A stretch of 22,798 nucleotides of DNA from SIG710 sp045587665 (GCA_045587665.1 JAZNCT010000034.1:1-22798), one strand, 5' to 3'; counted from the first letter of the stretch, positions 1-8,290 are shown. Notes: a model not told the origin generated them from the letters alone. Numbers and translations are program-made.

Positions 1-1086
1 CTTCTCACGGTCAAAATCAGAGGTTGTTGTTTCGATTGCGCTTCTGATCTGTGCAACTCTTGCCTTGATCTCTGCGGAATCGCCTGCACCGTCAACGATA
101 ATGGTGTTTTCCTTTGTAACCTTAACCTGTCTTGCCTGACCGAGCTGAGGAAGCTGAGTGTCTTTAAGCTCAAGACCGAGTTCACTTGAAATAACCTCGC
201 CGCCTGTGAGGATAGCGATATCACGGAGCATTTCCTTTCTTCTGTCACCAAAGCCGGGAGCCTTAACAGCAACGCAAACAAATACGCCGCGGAGCTTGTT
301 GAGCACCAGGTTTGTAAGGGCGTCACCCTCAACATCTTCAGCGATAATAACAAGCTTTTTGCCTGCCTGGAGAACCTGCTCAAGGAGAGGAAGGATATCC
401 TGAATGTTGGAAATCTTTTTGTCTGTTATAAGAATGAGAGCGTCGTCGATAACGGCTTCCATTTTGTCAGTGTCTGTAACCATATAGGGGGAGAGGTAGC
501 CGCGATCAAACTGCATACCCTCAACAACCTCAGAATATGTGTCTGCAGATTTGGATTCTTCAACTGTGATAACGCCGTCTGCGCTGACCTTTTCCATAGC
601 GTCTGCAATGAGAGTGCCGATAGTTTCGTCACCTGCAGAGATAGCACCAACACGAGCGATATCTGCTGTGCCGTTTACCTTTTTTGAGTCTGCAATGAGA
701 CATTCAACAGCTCTGTCAACAGCCTTTTTCATACCCTTGCGAAGGATCATAGGATTTGCGCCCGCGGTCACATTCTTCATACCCTCGCGAATAAACGCCT
801 GAGCAAGAAGGGTAGCGGTTGTTGTTCCATCGCCAGCTGCATCGTTGGTCTTTGTAGCAACCTCCTTAACCAGCTGTGCGCCCATATTTTCTGCTTCGTC
901 TTCAAGCTCTATCTCCTTTGCAATGGTAACACCATCGTTTGTTATAAGGGGAGAGCCATACTTTTTATCAAGAACCACATTTCTGCCCTTGGGGCCAAGT
1001 GTGATCTTAACTGTGTCTGCAAGCTTATCAACGCCGCGAAGAAGGGCGTTTCTTGCATCAATTCCGTAAAGAATATCCTTTGACAT
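1..1086 (-). CDS. groEL: Chaperonin GroEL, N-terminal 362 residues (cut by window edge)
   Basis: 60-kDa chaperonin subunit that folds cytoplasmic proteins in an ATP-driven double ring with GroES. The visible part begins MSKDILYG and includes the nucleotide-binding segments TLGPKGRNVVLD (about residues 29-40), NDGVTIAKEIEL (50-61) and GDGTTTATLL (85-94, with the ATPase aspartate at 86). The apical region follows, with GFGDRRKEMLRDIA near residue 300. Frame is open to base 1; roughly 180 C-terminal residues of the usual ~540 lie outside the window. The ATG at 1086 has a GGAGGT ribosome binding site 7 nt upstream and lies 18 nt after the groES stop, so the two form one operon under the CIRCE operator at 1431-1457. 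Confidence 0.98.
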   Translation of the reverse strand, partial: MSKDILYGIDARNALLRGVDKLADTVKITLGPKGRNVVLDKKYGSPLITNDGVTIAKEIELEDEAENMGAQLVKEVATKTNDAAGDGTTTATLLAQAFIREGMKNVTAGANPMILRKGMKKAVDRAVECLIADSKKVNGTADIARVGAISAGDETIGTLIADAMEKVSADGVITVEESKSADTYSEVVEGMQFDRGYLSPYMVTDTDKMEAVIDDALILITDKKISNIQDILPLLEQVLQAGKKLVIIAEDVEGDALTNLVLNKLRGVFVCVAVKAPGFGDRRKEMLRDIAILTGGEVISSELGLELKDTQLPQLGQARQVKVTKENTIIVDGAGDSAEIKARVAQIRSAIETTTSDFDREK

Positions 1087-1104
1087 AATATTTACCTCCA
1101 AAAT

Positions 1105-1389
1105 TTATTCTACTATTGCCAGAATATCGCTCTGTCTCACGATATTATATTCAACACCGTCGCATTTAACCTCGGTGCCGGAATATTTGCTGACGATAAC
1201 CTTGTCGCCAACCTTAACTGTCATAACGACCTCTTTGCCTTCAACAAGACCACCGGGTCCAACAGCAACAATCTCAGCTATCTGGGGCTTCTCCTGAGCC
1301 GCAGTTGTGAGAATAAAGCCTGAATTTGTTTTTTCTTCAGCCTCCACTGTTTTTATAACAACACGGTCTGCAAGTGGCTTGATTGTCAT
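1105..1389 (-). CDS. groES: Co-chaperonin GroES
   Basis: 10-kDa lid of the GroEL folding chamber, 94 aa, the normal family length. It starts MTIKPLADRVVIK and has the mobile-loop region around residues 15-30 (EAEEKTNSGFIL), the central VGPGGLVEGKE segment and a C-terminal EYNIVRQSDILAIVE. The start at 1389 is chosen over an in-frame start 48 nt upstream because AAGGAGGAA sits just before it and family proteins begin here; the extra upstream residues (NYIFIYKEEQ) would be translated leader. First gene of groES-groEL, behind the CIRCE site. Confidence 0.98.
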   Translation of the reverse strand: MTIKPLADRVVIKTVEAEEKTNSGFILTTAAQEKPQIAEIVAVGPGGLVEGKEVVMTVKVGDKVIVSKYSGTEVKCDGVEYNIVRQSDILAIVE

Positions 1390-1430
1390 AATCTGTTCCT
1401 CCTTGTATATAAAGATATAATTTTTAGCAT

Positions 1431-1457
1431 TTAGCACTCATGTGATGCGAGTGCTAA
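1431..1457. promoter_or_regulatory. CIRCE operator (HrcA binding site)
   Basis: Perfect inverted repeat TTAGCACTC - 9 nt - GAGTGCTAA, identical to the CIRCE consensus. It lies between the predicted promoter and the groES start, in the transcribed leader. By family knowledge HrcA binds it and represses groESL except under heat or unfolded-protein load. The hrcA gene is not in this window. Confidence 0.98.
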
Positions 1458-1469
1458 CTAACAACATAT

Positions 1470-1497
1470 ATTTTACACTATTATCAGTAAAAATCAA
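1470..1497 (-). promoter_or_regulatory. Sigma-A promoter of groES-groEL
   Basis: On the minus strand, TTGATT (1497-1492), 16 nt, TAAAAT (1475-1470). It places transcription start just upstream of CIRCE, the usual arrangement for HrcA-controlled operons. Confidence 0.75.
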
Positions 1498-1698
1498 GTG
1501 TTTTTTCCAGATTTAACATATAATTCACATTTTGTTTTCATTAAATCCTAACGCTTTGTCGTTTTGTCTGCTAAAAGCTTATCCGGTCATATTTTTCATC
1601 AGAAATAATATATTTTATCTTAGATAAGCAATAATTTATCGTTGCATTCGTTTATCATCCCCATAAATTATTATTTAAAGTTAAAAGGGGGCAAAACA
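1498..1698. repeat. AT-rich intergenic stretch with a 10-bp inverted repeat
   Basis: About 200 bp between the groESL promoter and the symporter gene. The only clear structure is AATAATTTAT (1630-1639) facing ATAAATTATT (1663-1672) across 23 nt, just upstream of the symporter ribosome binding site. It may be an operator or a leader hairpin, but the arms are all A/T so chance is a real alternative. I see no convincing -35/-10 pair and no small ORF with a good ribosome binding site here. Confidence 0.35.
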
Positions 1699-3012
1699 TT
1701 GAAGATTTTTGAGAGATACATACTTGGTGCGGCAGTGCCTGTGATGCTCATAGGTGCAGGGGTGTTTTTTCTTATATATCTGAAATTTTTTTTCATAGTA
1801 AAGCCAAAAAAAACATTTTCACCATTGTTTAAAAAAAAGAAAGGTAATGGTGTTTCTTCTTTTGGGGCTTTGACGGTTGCGCTTGCCGGCACTCTCGGCG
1901 TAGGAAATATTGTTGGAGTTTCAAGTGCACTGATAATCGGAGGCCCGGGGTCGGTCATATGGATGCTGATCAGTGCCTTTGCCGCAATGGTACTCAAATA
2001 TGCCGAGATATTGCTTGCTCACAGGCACCGAAGGTTTGAGAGGGGGGGGATATCCGGTGGAGCAATGTACTATATTGAAGATTATTTTGGCAACGGACTT
2101 GGCAGAGTTATTGCAACTGTTTTTGCTGTTTTTTGCCTTGTTAATACCTTTTCTATGGGGTGTATGCTTCAGTCAAATGCAGTTTCGGCAGCGTTTTGTC
2201 AGGTTGCAGACATCCAAACGTGGGTTATTGGCGCCATTCTTGCGGTGCTTTGCGGAATTGTGATATTAAAGGGGATAAGGGATATTTCACCGCTTACAAG
2301 TGTGATAATTCCCATTATGACCTTGCTATATATCATTATGTCCTCTCTTGTGATATGGCAGTTTAGAGATAATCTTGGATATGTTTTTTCAATTATGGTA
2401 AGGGATGCCTTTGCCCCCGAGAGCGCCTTTGGCGGCGTATGCGGATTTTTGCTTTCAGATCAGGTACGGTATGGTACAATGCGGGGTCTTCTTTCAAATG
2501 AGGCTGGGTGCGGAACTGCGCCAATGGCACACGCCGCATCCAAAGCCCCGAAAGCGGCAGAGCAGGGTATCTGGGGAATAATAGAGGTCTTTGTTGATAC
2601 TGTTCTTCTCTGTACACTGACGGCGTTGGTGATTCTGCTTGCTTTTGGTGACCGTATCGGCAATTTCAATGATCTTGACGAAATGAAGCTTGTTATAGCT
2701 TCGTTTGGTACTGTTTTTGGAAATGCCGCAGAGCCGATGATATTTATTATGGTTTTTGCATTTGCGTTTGCAACGATAATATGCTGGGCATATTACGGCA
2801 GTGTAACTCTCGGGTATATAACCCAAAACACAAAAATACACAGTGCTTTTAAGCTTATTTATATAGCTGGCATTTTTGTTGGAGCAATGCAGATAGGTAA
2901 AGCGGTTTGGCAAATGGCGGATATTGCTCTTGCAGTTATGACGATAATAAATATAACTATGCTTTTTTTTATGAGAAAAGAGATAAAAGAGGAAACCGAA
3001 TATTATCTGTGA
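1699..3012 (+). CDS. Sodium:alanine/glycine symporter, AgcS family
   Basis: Integral membrane carrier that imports alanine or glycine with Na+ (alanine or glycine:cation symporter family, TC 2.A.25). Diagnostic motifs are ALAGTLGVGNIVGVSSAL (near residue 60), GGPGSVIWM, MKYAE-like LKYAEILLAHRHR, GGAMYYIED, and RGLLSNEAGCGTAPMAHAAS in the second half; about 10-11 hydrophobic segments are visible. Length 437 aa from the TTG start at 1699, slightly short for the family. I chose TTG because AAAGGGGG precedes it by 9 nt and the next residues (KIFERYILGAAVP) form a normal N-terminus; an ATG-like opening at 1642 lacks a ribosome binding site. Single-gene unit closed by the terminator at 3021. Substrate (Ala versus Gly) cannot be decided from sequence. 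Confidence 0.9.
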   Translation: MKIFERYILGAAVPVMLIGAGVFFLIYLKFFFIVKPKKTFSPLFKKKKGNGVSSFGALTVALAGTLGVGNIVGVSSALIIGGPGSVIWMLISAFAAMVLKYAEILLAHRHRRFERGGISGGAMYYIEDYFGNGLGRVIATVFAVFCLVNTFSMGCMLQSNAVSAAFCQVADIQTWVIGAILAVLCGIVILKGIRDISPLTSVIIPIMTLLYIIMSSLVIWQFRDNLGYVFSIMVRDAFAPESAFGGVCGFLLSDQVRYGTMRGLLSNEAGCGTAPMAHAASKAPKAAEQGIWGIIEVFVDTVLLCTLTALVILLAFGDRIGNFNDLDEMKLVIASFGTVFGNAAEPMIFIMVFAFAFATIICWAYYGSVTLGYITQNTKIHSAFKLIYIAGIFVGAMQIGKAVWQMADIALAVMTIINITMLFFMRKEIKEETEYYL

Positions 3013-3020
3013 GAAAAACA

Positions 3021-3062
3021 AAGGCACCAAACCGTGCTAAAAGTACGGTTTGGTGCCTTTTT
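3021..3062. terminator. Bidirectional Rho-independent terminator
   Basis: Perfect 15-bp stem AAGGCACCAAACCGT / ACGGTTTGGTGCCTT (3021-3035 and 3045-3059) with a 9-nt loop. T-rich tails follow on both sides (TTTTT on +, TTTGTTTTT on -). It ends the symporter transcript from the left and the uxaC-uxuB-GH39 transcript from the right. Confidence 0.93.
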
Positions 3063-3065
3063 GCA

Positions 3066-4553
3066 TTAGTCAACAGTGATAAGATATGTTGAATTGGGTG
3101 TGAAAGAAAGGGAAAGTGAGCTGCCTTCAGATGTGAATTCTCTTATTGGCGTTAGTGTTCCCTCGCGGCGCAGCGCAGTCACAACATCGTCCTTTATTTC
3201 TGGCATACCCATATTGATCCAAGTCCTGTAGGGGTTAGTGGTGTTTTTATCTATGCACCATACTCGTACAGTCTTTCCCGAAATATCCTCATCAAAAGTG
3301 ATCTCTTCTTTTATTTCAGGGATATTTTCTTCAAAATTTTCGGAGGAATAAGAGATCATCACAGAATAATTTCCCTTTTCATTCTTCGTTGGCACAACAA
3401 AAAGATTTTCACCATAATCAGAGGCGAGAAGATCCTCTCCTAATCTGTTTGCCAGAATATATGTATTATATATAGGCTTTGTGATGAAATTAAGGGTGAA
3501 GAAATTGCGGAAGCCTGTAAAATCTTCCTCCATTTCATGCTGTCCCGAAAGGCAAATGCAAAGCATATCCATTTTGTATTCAGAATAAACAAATTCATGT
3601 ATCAGCTTAGCAAAATAAGCAGAAAATACCTCTGTTTCTCTTACCATAAGTGTCGGACACAGTTCACGGTTCATCCAGCCGCAGGCAGACATTCCCCATT
3701 CGTCAAGAAGCAAAGGAACATCACCAAAGCCATGGGCCTTAACGGTATCAACCATACCTTTGTGAACATTCATATTGTTTTTCACGCTTATAGGTCTTGT
3801 TCCATCATTTAAAAATTCCGGATACGTTCCGTAATTATGAACCGAAATGAAATCAAGCTTCAGATCATTTTCCTTTACATAGTCGAGGAATGCTCCGAGG
3901 AATTCATTGGTATGTGCAAGTGCGGGGCCGCCTAACTTCACCTTCTCAGAAGCACGGCGAATACCTTTCTCAAAAGATTCATACATCTTGCAGTAAGCAG
4001 GGATACGGTATTTTATCGAATCTTCAGCAGTTTCGGGATACTGGGGAAGGAAAAAATGCGGTATATCAGGCTCATTGAAGCATTGGAGACGCCATTTTGA
4101 TACAGTTTCGAGGCCATAACGTTCCAAAATGTGCTTTGTATATTCATAGCATATCTCTTCCCAAAGCGCCCAGTCCTTTGCGGGAGAAGCATTCCACTTT
4201 TTCCCTTTGTATCTTGTCTTTTCCTTTGCAACTACAGTTTTATAATCAGTAGTTTCTGCAATGCAATCGGGCATACCGCCATAAGCAAGAAGCAGATTAA
4301 AGCCACATTCGACAAGATAATCAAGGCGCAGGTCACTTAGACGGAAATCATAGCAAAGCTTACCATCTTCGCCGATATAAACGATGTCCTCAAACATCGT
4401 ATATATACGAACTGTATTTATTGCGTGGTCTGCGGCAATTTTGTCAAGAATACGCCTACCCCAGGGATCCTCTACGGCATCTGTTGGGTGAAACAGGCAC
4501 TGACTCCAAAAATTATTCTGTTTTTTAATTACTTCATTTTTAATTGATATCAT
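3066..4553 (-). CDS. GH39-family glycoside hydrolase (beta-xylosidase-like)
   Basis: Retaining glycosidase of clan GH-A, most like GH39 beta-xylosidases that release xylose from xylo-oligosaccharides. The acid/base is predicted at Glu161 in the Asn-Glu-Pro motif (LQCFNEPDIPHF) and the nucleophile at Glu285 in LLLDEWGMSA; both sit at the ends of the expected barrel strands. A TIM barrel fills roughly residues 15-370 and a beta-rich accessory domain the last 110. No signal peptide, so a cytoplasmic enzyme acting on imported oligosaccharides. 495 aa, normal for GH39. GGAAGAGGAG precedes the ATG. It lies 111 nt after uxuB and is probably last in the hexuronate operon, which fits removal of xylose from aldouronic acids, but exact substrate is inferred. 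Confidence 0.82.
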   Translation of the reverse strand: MISIKNEVIKKQNNFWSQCLFHPTDAVEDPWGRRILDKIAADHAINTVRIYTMFEDIVYIGEDGKLCYDFRLSDLRLDYLVECGFNLLLAYGGMPDCIAETTDYKTVVAKEKTRYKGKKWNASPAKDWALWEEICYEYTKHILERYGLETVSKWRLQCFNEPDIPHFFLPQYPETAEDSIKYRIPAYCKMYESFEKGIRRASEKVKLGGPALAHTNEFLGAFLDYVKENDLKLDFISVHNYGTYPEFLNDGTRPISVKNNMNVHKGMVDTVKAHGFGDVPLLLDEWGMSACGWMNRELCPTLMVRETEVFSAYFAKLIHEFVYSEYKMDMLCICLSGQHEMEEDFTGFRNFFTLNFITKPIYNTYILANRLGEDLLASDYGENLFVVPTKNEKGNYSVMISYSSENFEENIPEIKEEITFDEDISGKTVRVWCIDKNTTNPYRTWINMGMPEIKDDVVTALRREGTLTPIREFTSEGSSLSLSFTPNSTYLITVD

Positions 4554-4592
4554 TTTTAAAACTCCTCTTCCTTTAATTTATGCCGGTATGTT

Positions 4593-4664
4593 TTATTCAA
4601 CAGTAATAAGAAATGTTGAATTTGGAGGCATATTTAGCAAAATATAATAGTTTACCCTTATATA
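4593..4664 (-). pseudogene. Remnant of a second GH39 C-terminus
   Basis: Directly after the uxuB stop, and in the same frame, 23 codons end in MPPNSTFLITVE-stop. The intact GH39 protein 40 nt downstream ends FTPNSTYLITVD-stop, so this looks like the last strand of a paralogous glycosidase whose body has been lost. No start or ribosome binding site. Probably left by deletion inside a former tandem pair, or by partial duplication of the downstream gene's 3' end. Confidence 0.6.
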
Positions 4665-5513
4665 TTAAACTCCCGAAAGAGTAAGGAAACCGCCGTCAAC
4701 AGGAACTGTTATTCCTGTTACAAATCCCGATGCTTCTTCATTTAGCAGCCACTTTACACAGCCAACAAGGTCACTTGCTTCTCCAAATCTTTCCATAGGT
4801 GTATGTCCTATTACCTGCTGGCCGCGTTTTGTGAGGCCATCTTCAACAGTACCGAGATAATTTTTGCTTCGCTCGTTCACCATAAAGCCGGGGGCAATGG
4901 CATTTATGCGTATCTTTGCATGTGCAAAATATGCTGCAAATGACTTTGTAAGGTTAGATATGGCAGCCTTGCTCATTGCATAGGCAAAGCAACGGGTAAG
5001 AGGACAGTATGTGTTCATTGAAGCAAAATTTATCACCGATCCTCCGCCTTTTTTAATCATCTGCTTAGCGAATGCCATAGTGGGATAAACTGTTCCCATT
5101 ATATTGATATCAAGAACGCTCTCAAAAGCCTCCATATCAATATCATATAAGCCACGATCTCCCTCAGGAAGAGCTCCTGTAAGCTCTCGGGGATCAAATT
5201 TTGTGATAGTGGGCATAGCTTTTATGTTGTTTCCGCCTGCACCGTTTATAAGATAGTCGCATCCACCCGCTTTCTCTACAGCTTCGGCAAGCTTTGTCAC
5301 GGATTCATTATCGGTAACGTCACACGGAAAGACCGTTGCATCGGCACCGCCAAGCTCTTTGATTTTTTCTGCTGTTTTGATTAGTTTTTCTTCCGTTCTT
5401 CCTACAAGGAATACCTTTACTCCTTCGAGAGCAAGTTTGATCGCAATCTCTGAGCAGAGTGTTCCCCCTGCACCTGTTACAACGGCAATTTTGTTGCTGA
5501 ATACATTTTTCAT
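4665..5513 (-). CDS. uxuB: D-mannonate oxidoreductase (fructuronate reductase), SDR type
   Basis: Cytoplasmic NAD(P)H-dependent enzyme that reduces D-fructuronate to D-mannonate, second step of glucuronate catabolism. Short-chain dehydrogenase features: cofactor motif TGAGGTLC (residues 13-20), the Asp64 region (FPCDVTD), NGAGGNN (90-96), Asn137, Ser165 and the catalytic Tyr178-x3-Lys182 pair in YAMSK. The C-terminus SGFVTGITVPVDGGF..SGV matches, as I recall it, the B. subtilis UxuB (YjmF) SDR-type enzyme rather than the unrelated long-chain E. coli UxuB. 282 aa, expected length. Its ATG overlaps the uxaC stop by 4 nt (ATGA), so the pair is translationally coupled and acts in sequence. Confidence 0.87.
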   Translation of the reverse strand: MKNVFSNKIAVVTGAGGTLCSEIAIKLALEGVKVFLVGRTEEKLIKTAEKIKELGGADATVFPCDVTDNESVTKLAEAVEKAGGCDYLINGAGGNNIKAMPTITKFDPRELTGALPEGDRGLYDIDMEAFESVLDINIMGTVYPTMAFAKQMIKKGGGSVINFASMNTYCPLTRCFAYAMSKAAISNLTKSFAAYFAHAKIRINAIAPGFMVNERSKNYLGTVEDGLTKRGQQVIGHTPMERFGEASDLVGCVKWLLNEEASGFVTGITVPVDGGFLTLSGV

Positions 5514-6808
5514 TTTTTTATGCCTTTCTTTATTTTATCCTTTACATTTTGATAACAAATTTTTCTTACAAACTCTTTTTGAATCTCAGTGGGCAGATCC
5601 CAATCACCTTCGGTATTTTGTTTATCTATCCATGAGCATAGTAAACGCCTGAAATAATCATGTCTGATAAAGGACAGGATGCTCCTTGAATCTGTTGTCA
5701 TACCGATAAACCGAGATAAAACACCAAATGATGAAATGGAATTGAGGGTATTGACAATGCCAAATGAATGGTCACACCACCACCAGGCGGGTCCAAGCTG
5801 TACTTTTGAGGCTGTTCCGTCCTCTGAAAATGACCCTTGCATTACCGCAAGAGGGGCTTGATCGCTCATGTTGAGGGGGAAGATCACCGTGTCCGGCATA
5901 GCACCAAGGGCTTCCATTTTGCCCAGCAGATCTGCAATAGCAGAAACATCAAAGCTTTCACCCACAGAAGCGAAGCCGCCGGCAGGACCGGCAAGAGAAA
6001 GCAGTCTTGGGCTTGTTTTTCTTTTTGCGTTTATGTGTAAAAGCAATGTCCACCCACGTTTTGCATATTCACAGCCGAGCTTTACCAGCATTTCAGTCTT
6101 TTGACCGTCTTTATCCTCTTCAAAAAATTTAGCATCAAGAGAATGATCTGCAAACCTGCAACCTTTGTCTGAAAAACGGTCAAGCATAGCTGAAACGGAT
6201 CTTATATATGTATCCTTATCCGCAATTGCAATTCCGCTTTTTGCTTCAAGCTCTGACTTGAATTTTTCTGTTGGGTCAAGCAACTCGTCAGCCCTAAGTG
6301 ATGGCGCAGCCATTTTGCCGTCAAAGCCCGAAATATCTTCAAGCAGGGTTGCAACGGGAGACTGATATTCGATATTAAAGCGTGAAAGTATGCCACAGCA
6401 GGAAAATTCATCCGAAGAGAGCATTTCGTTTGTTTTGTCGTATATTATGCGTGCGTTTTTTTCGTTTATAATATCTTCTATTCCGAAAATATCCGAAAGC
6501 TCCATGCGCGACCAATCGTAAACGGGATTTCCTGCAAGATAGGGAAATATAGTGCAAAACTTTTCAAATTTTTCAAATGGCTCTGCATCGCCCGTGATAT
6601 AATGCTCCTCAATTCCGCATATGCGCATCAGGCGATGCTTATATGGGTCTGACGATAGCCACAAAGAAACGATGTTCTCATATTTTTTATCTGTTTTTAT
6701 ATCTCCGACATTGATATGATTATGAAAATCAATTATCGGCAGATCCCTTGCGCACTCAAAATAGAGCTTCTCGGAATTTTTGCTTTTCAGCAAGAAATTC
6801 TTTTTCAT
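5510..6808 (-). CDS. uxaC: Glucuronate/galacturonate (uronate) isomerase
   Basis: Converts D-glucuronate to D-fructuronate (and D-galacturonate to D-tagaturonate). It belongs to the metal-dependent amidohydrolase fold: DFHNHI (His29, His31), PVYDWSRMEL, the WTLLLHINAKR His, the PAWWWCDHSFG segment and SRFIGMTTDSRS with a late Asp, then RHDYFRRLLCSWI near the end. All fit UxaC. 432 aa, about 30 short of the usual ~465, with no obvious missing core. The start at 6808 is set by AAAGGAGG 8 nt upstream; an in-frame ATG at 6883 lacks this signal. First gene of uxaC-uxuB-GH39. uxuA, kdgK and kdgA, needed to finish the pathway, are not here. Confidence 0.92.
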   Translation of the reverse strand: MKKNFLLKSKNSEKLYFECARDLPIIDFHNHINVGDIKTDKKYENIVSLWLSSDPYKHRLMRICGIEEHYITGDAEPFEKFEKFCTIFPYLAGNPVYDWSRMELSDIFGIEDIINEKNARIIYDKTNEMLSSDEFSCCGILSRFNIEYQSPVATLLEDISGFDGKMAAPSLRADELLDPTEKFKSELEAKSGIAIADKDTYIRSVSAMLDRFSDKGCRFADHSLDAKFFEEDKDGQKTEMLVKLGCEYAKRGWTLLLHINAKRKTSPRLLSLAGPAGGFASVGESFDVSAIADLLGKMEALGAMPDTVIFPLNMSDQAPLAVMQGSFSEDGTASKVQLGPAWWWCDHSFGIVNTLNSISSFGVLSRFIGMTTDSRSILSFIRHDYFRRLLCSWIDKQNTEGDWDLPTEIQKEFVRKICYQNVKDKIKKGIKK

Positions 6809-6829
6809 AATTATACCTCCTTTTTCCTT

Positions 6830-6858
6830 ATTATAGCACGGTTTCATATTGAAAACAA
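6830..6858 (-). promoter_or_regulatory. Promoter of uxaC operon with overlapping inverted repeat
   Basis: On the minus strand TTGTTT (6858-6853), 17 nt, perfect TATAAT (6835-6830). The -35 region is covered by the palindrome TTGAAA-ACAA-TTTCAA (6849-6864), a candidate operator for the divergent AraC regulator or a hexuronate repressor. The promoter is seen; the operator role is inferred and the repeat is A/T-rich. Confidence 0.65.
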
Positions 6859-6901
6859 TTTCAAATACGATATTTTTTAACACTATTCGATCATTTTTAT
6901 A

Positions 6902-6930
6902 TTGACAATTAAAAGGGAATGCGGTAAAAT
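6902..6930 (+). promoter_or_regulatory. Consensus promoter of the AraC-family regulator
   Basis: TTGACA (6902-6907), 17 nt, TAAAAT (6925-6930). The ATG at 6948 follows so closely that the leader should be only about 10 nt. Confidence 0.75.
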
Positions 6931-6947
6931 ATCAGCGAGGTGATAAT

Positions 6948-7724
6948 ATGAAAAATCAATATAATTTAAACGAGCCCGGGTTCAGAGTTGGAAACATAGA
7001 TGTTCAGAGCGTATCAAGGCCGAAAAACTACAAACATTTCTTTAAAAACGGCAGAGAAAAGCACGGATTTATATATACTTCAAACGGAAAAATGCTTGAT
7101 TCATTTATTGATAGCAGCATTGGCGACATATGTGCCGAAAAGGGAGAACTCATTTTTATTCCAAAAGGCTGTGTATATTCGGGGATATATCTTGAAGATA
7201 AAACTAAAATTAAAATTGTACAATTCGATCTTATTTCGGGTGAATTGCCAGACTATCTGTCAGACCCTGTGAAAATTCAACTTCCAAAATCCTGTGAGCT
7301 TATCGAGGCTTTTTTTCGTCCTTCAAATAATCATATTGCATATCATCCATTCTATTACCTTTCATGCCTTTATGAGCTTTTGTGGAGGATAGATGAAAGC
7401 TATGATAAAATTCCGCAAAAATACAAAAAGCTTCAGCCTGCGCTTTCCGAAATAGTTGAAAGTCTTAATGAAAACAGAAGGATAACATACTATGCGGAGC
7501 TGTGCAAAATGAGCGAAGCAAATTTTCGCAGATTGTTTCGTGAATATATGGGAATGTCCCCTATAGAATACAGGAATGACATTCGGCTGTTAAACGCTAA
7601 AAATAAATTGCAGAGCGGTGAATATAATGTTTCGGAAGCGGCATATGCATCGGGATTTTCAAATCTGTCATTTTTTATTCGCCTGTATAAGAAAAAATAC
7701 GGTCATACACCTAAAAACGGATGA
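6948..7724 (+). CDS. AraC/XylS-family transcriptional regulator
   Basis: 258-aa two-domain regulator. The N-terminal ~100 residues look like a cupin-type sensor (FIPKGCVYSGIYLED around residues 72-86). The C-terminal ~100 hold the two helix-turn-helices: ITYYAELCKMSEANFRRLFREYMGMSPIEYRNDIRL and NVSEAAYASGFSNLSFFIRLYKKKYGHTP, the family signature. GAGGTGATAAT precedes the ATG. It is transcribed divergently from uxaC across 139 bp, so it very likely senses a uronate or xylan-derived sugar and activates uxaC-uxuB-GH39; ligand and target are inferred from position. Confidence 0.88.
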   Translation: MKNQYNLNEPGFRVGNIDVQSVSRPKNYKHFFKNGREKHGFIYTSNGKMLDSFIDSSIGDICAEKGELIFIPKGCVYSGIYLEDKTKIKIVQFDLISGELPDYLSDPVKIQLPKSCELIEAFFRPSNNHIAYHPFYYLSCLYELLWRIDESYDKIPQKYKKLQPALSEIVESLNENRRITYYAELCKMSEANFRRLFREYMGMSPIEYRNDIRLLNAKNKLQSGEYNVSEAAYASGFSNLSFFIRLYKKKYGHTPKNG

Positions 7725-7755
7725 GCTGAACTTTTAAGTTCAGCTCATCCGTTTT
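7714..7755. terminator. Bidirectional terminator after the AraC gene and cotJC
   Basis: Perfect 18-bp stem (7714-7731 with 7738-7755) and 6-nt loop TTTTAA, with TTTT on the + side and AAAA on the left that gives a T-tract on the minus strand. The stem includes the last codons and TGA of the AraC gene. It closes both that gene and the cotJ operon. Confidence 0.93.
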
Positions 7756-7770
7756 GTGCCTGAATTTGTA

Positions 7771-8184
7771 TCACTTCAGGGGGAATGCAGGATTGTATTG
7801 ATAATAATTCTTTGAATTGAGCTTTTCTCTCACCATTCCCATGGCTTCTCCGAATCTCTGGAAGTGTACGATTTCTCTTTCTCTGAGAAATTTTATTGGA
7901 TCCAGTACATCCGGGTCGTCAACAAGCTTTAAAATATTTTCATAGGTGGTTCTGGCTTTTTGTTCTGCACCCATATCTTCAGTCAGGTCTGTAAGCGGAT
8001 CGCCTTTAGACTGCAGATATGCGGCGGTGAAGGGAACACCTGCGGCAGAAGCCGGATATATTCCGGTTGTATGATCCACAAAGTATGCGTCAAAGCCCTC
8101 TGCCTTCAGCTGTTCAACCGACAGATTTCGGGTTAATTGGCGCACTATTGTGCCTATGATCTCAAGATGTGCAAGCTCCTCTGT
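7771..8184 (-). CDS. cotJC: CotJC, C-terminal 136 codons (3' half of a split gene)
   Basis: Spore-coat protein of the manganese-catalase family. Starting at the junction, the frame reads EELAHLEIIGTIVRQLTRN and runs without interruption to the normal C-terminus. In rebuilt-protein numbering it carries four predicted Mn ligands: Glu65 and His68 (EELAHLE), Glu136 (DMGAEQKART) and His169 (EREIVHFQRF). It has no start codon or ribosome binding site of its own: upstream of the junction the frame meets a stop (8197-8199), and a GTG at 8145 would drop the EELAHLE ligands. The missing 63 N-terminal codons lie 4.5 kb away at 12847-12659, same strand, correct order, same frame. Without excision this half cannot be made properly. 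No decay (stop or frameshift) is visible in it. Confidence 0.92.
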   Translation of the reverse strand, partial: TEELAHLEIIGTIVRQLTRNLSVEQLKAEGFDAYFVDHTTGIYPASAAGVPFTAAYLQSKGDPLTDLTEDMGAEQKARTTYENILKLVDDPDVLDPIKFLREREIVHFQRFGEAMGMVREKLNSKNYYQYNPAFPLK

Positions 8185-8196
8185 TCCCTGATCTGT
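8180..8196. other. Left attachment site (att) of the cotJC intervening element
   Basis: TCTGTTCCCTGATCTGT. Host cotJC sequence lies to the left, element to the right. The right-hand site at 12657-12673 has the same spaced pattern: TCTGT, six bases with a shared CC, ATCTGT; 13 of 17 positions agree. Crossover in the first TCTGT gives the family-consensus TDIGTEE; crossover in ATCTGT would give TDQGTEE, also in frame. Confidence 0.8.
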
Positions 8197-8290
8197 TTAA
8201 AATTGTTTATTATTCGGGTGCTCTTGTTACTATTGCTGATATTGTCTGCATATAATTTTTTGAATATTATTCAGAAAGGGAGCGATTCAA

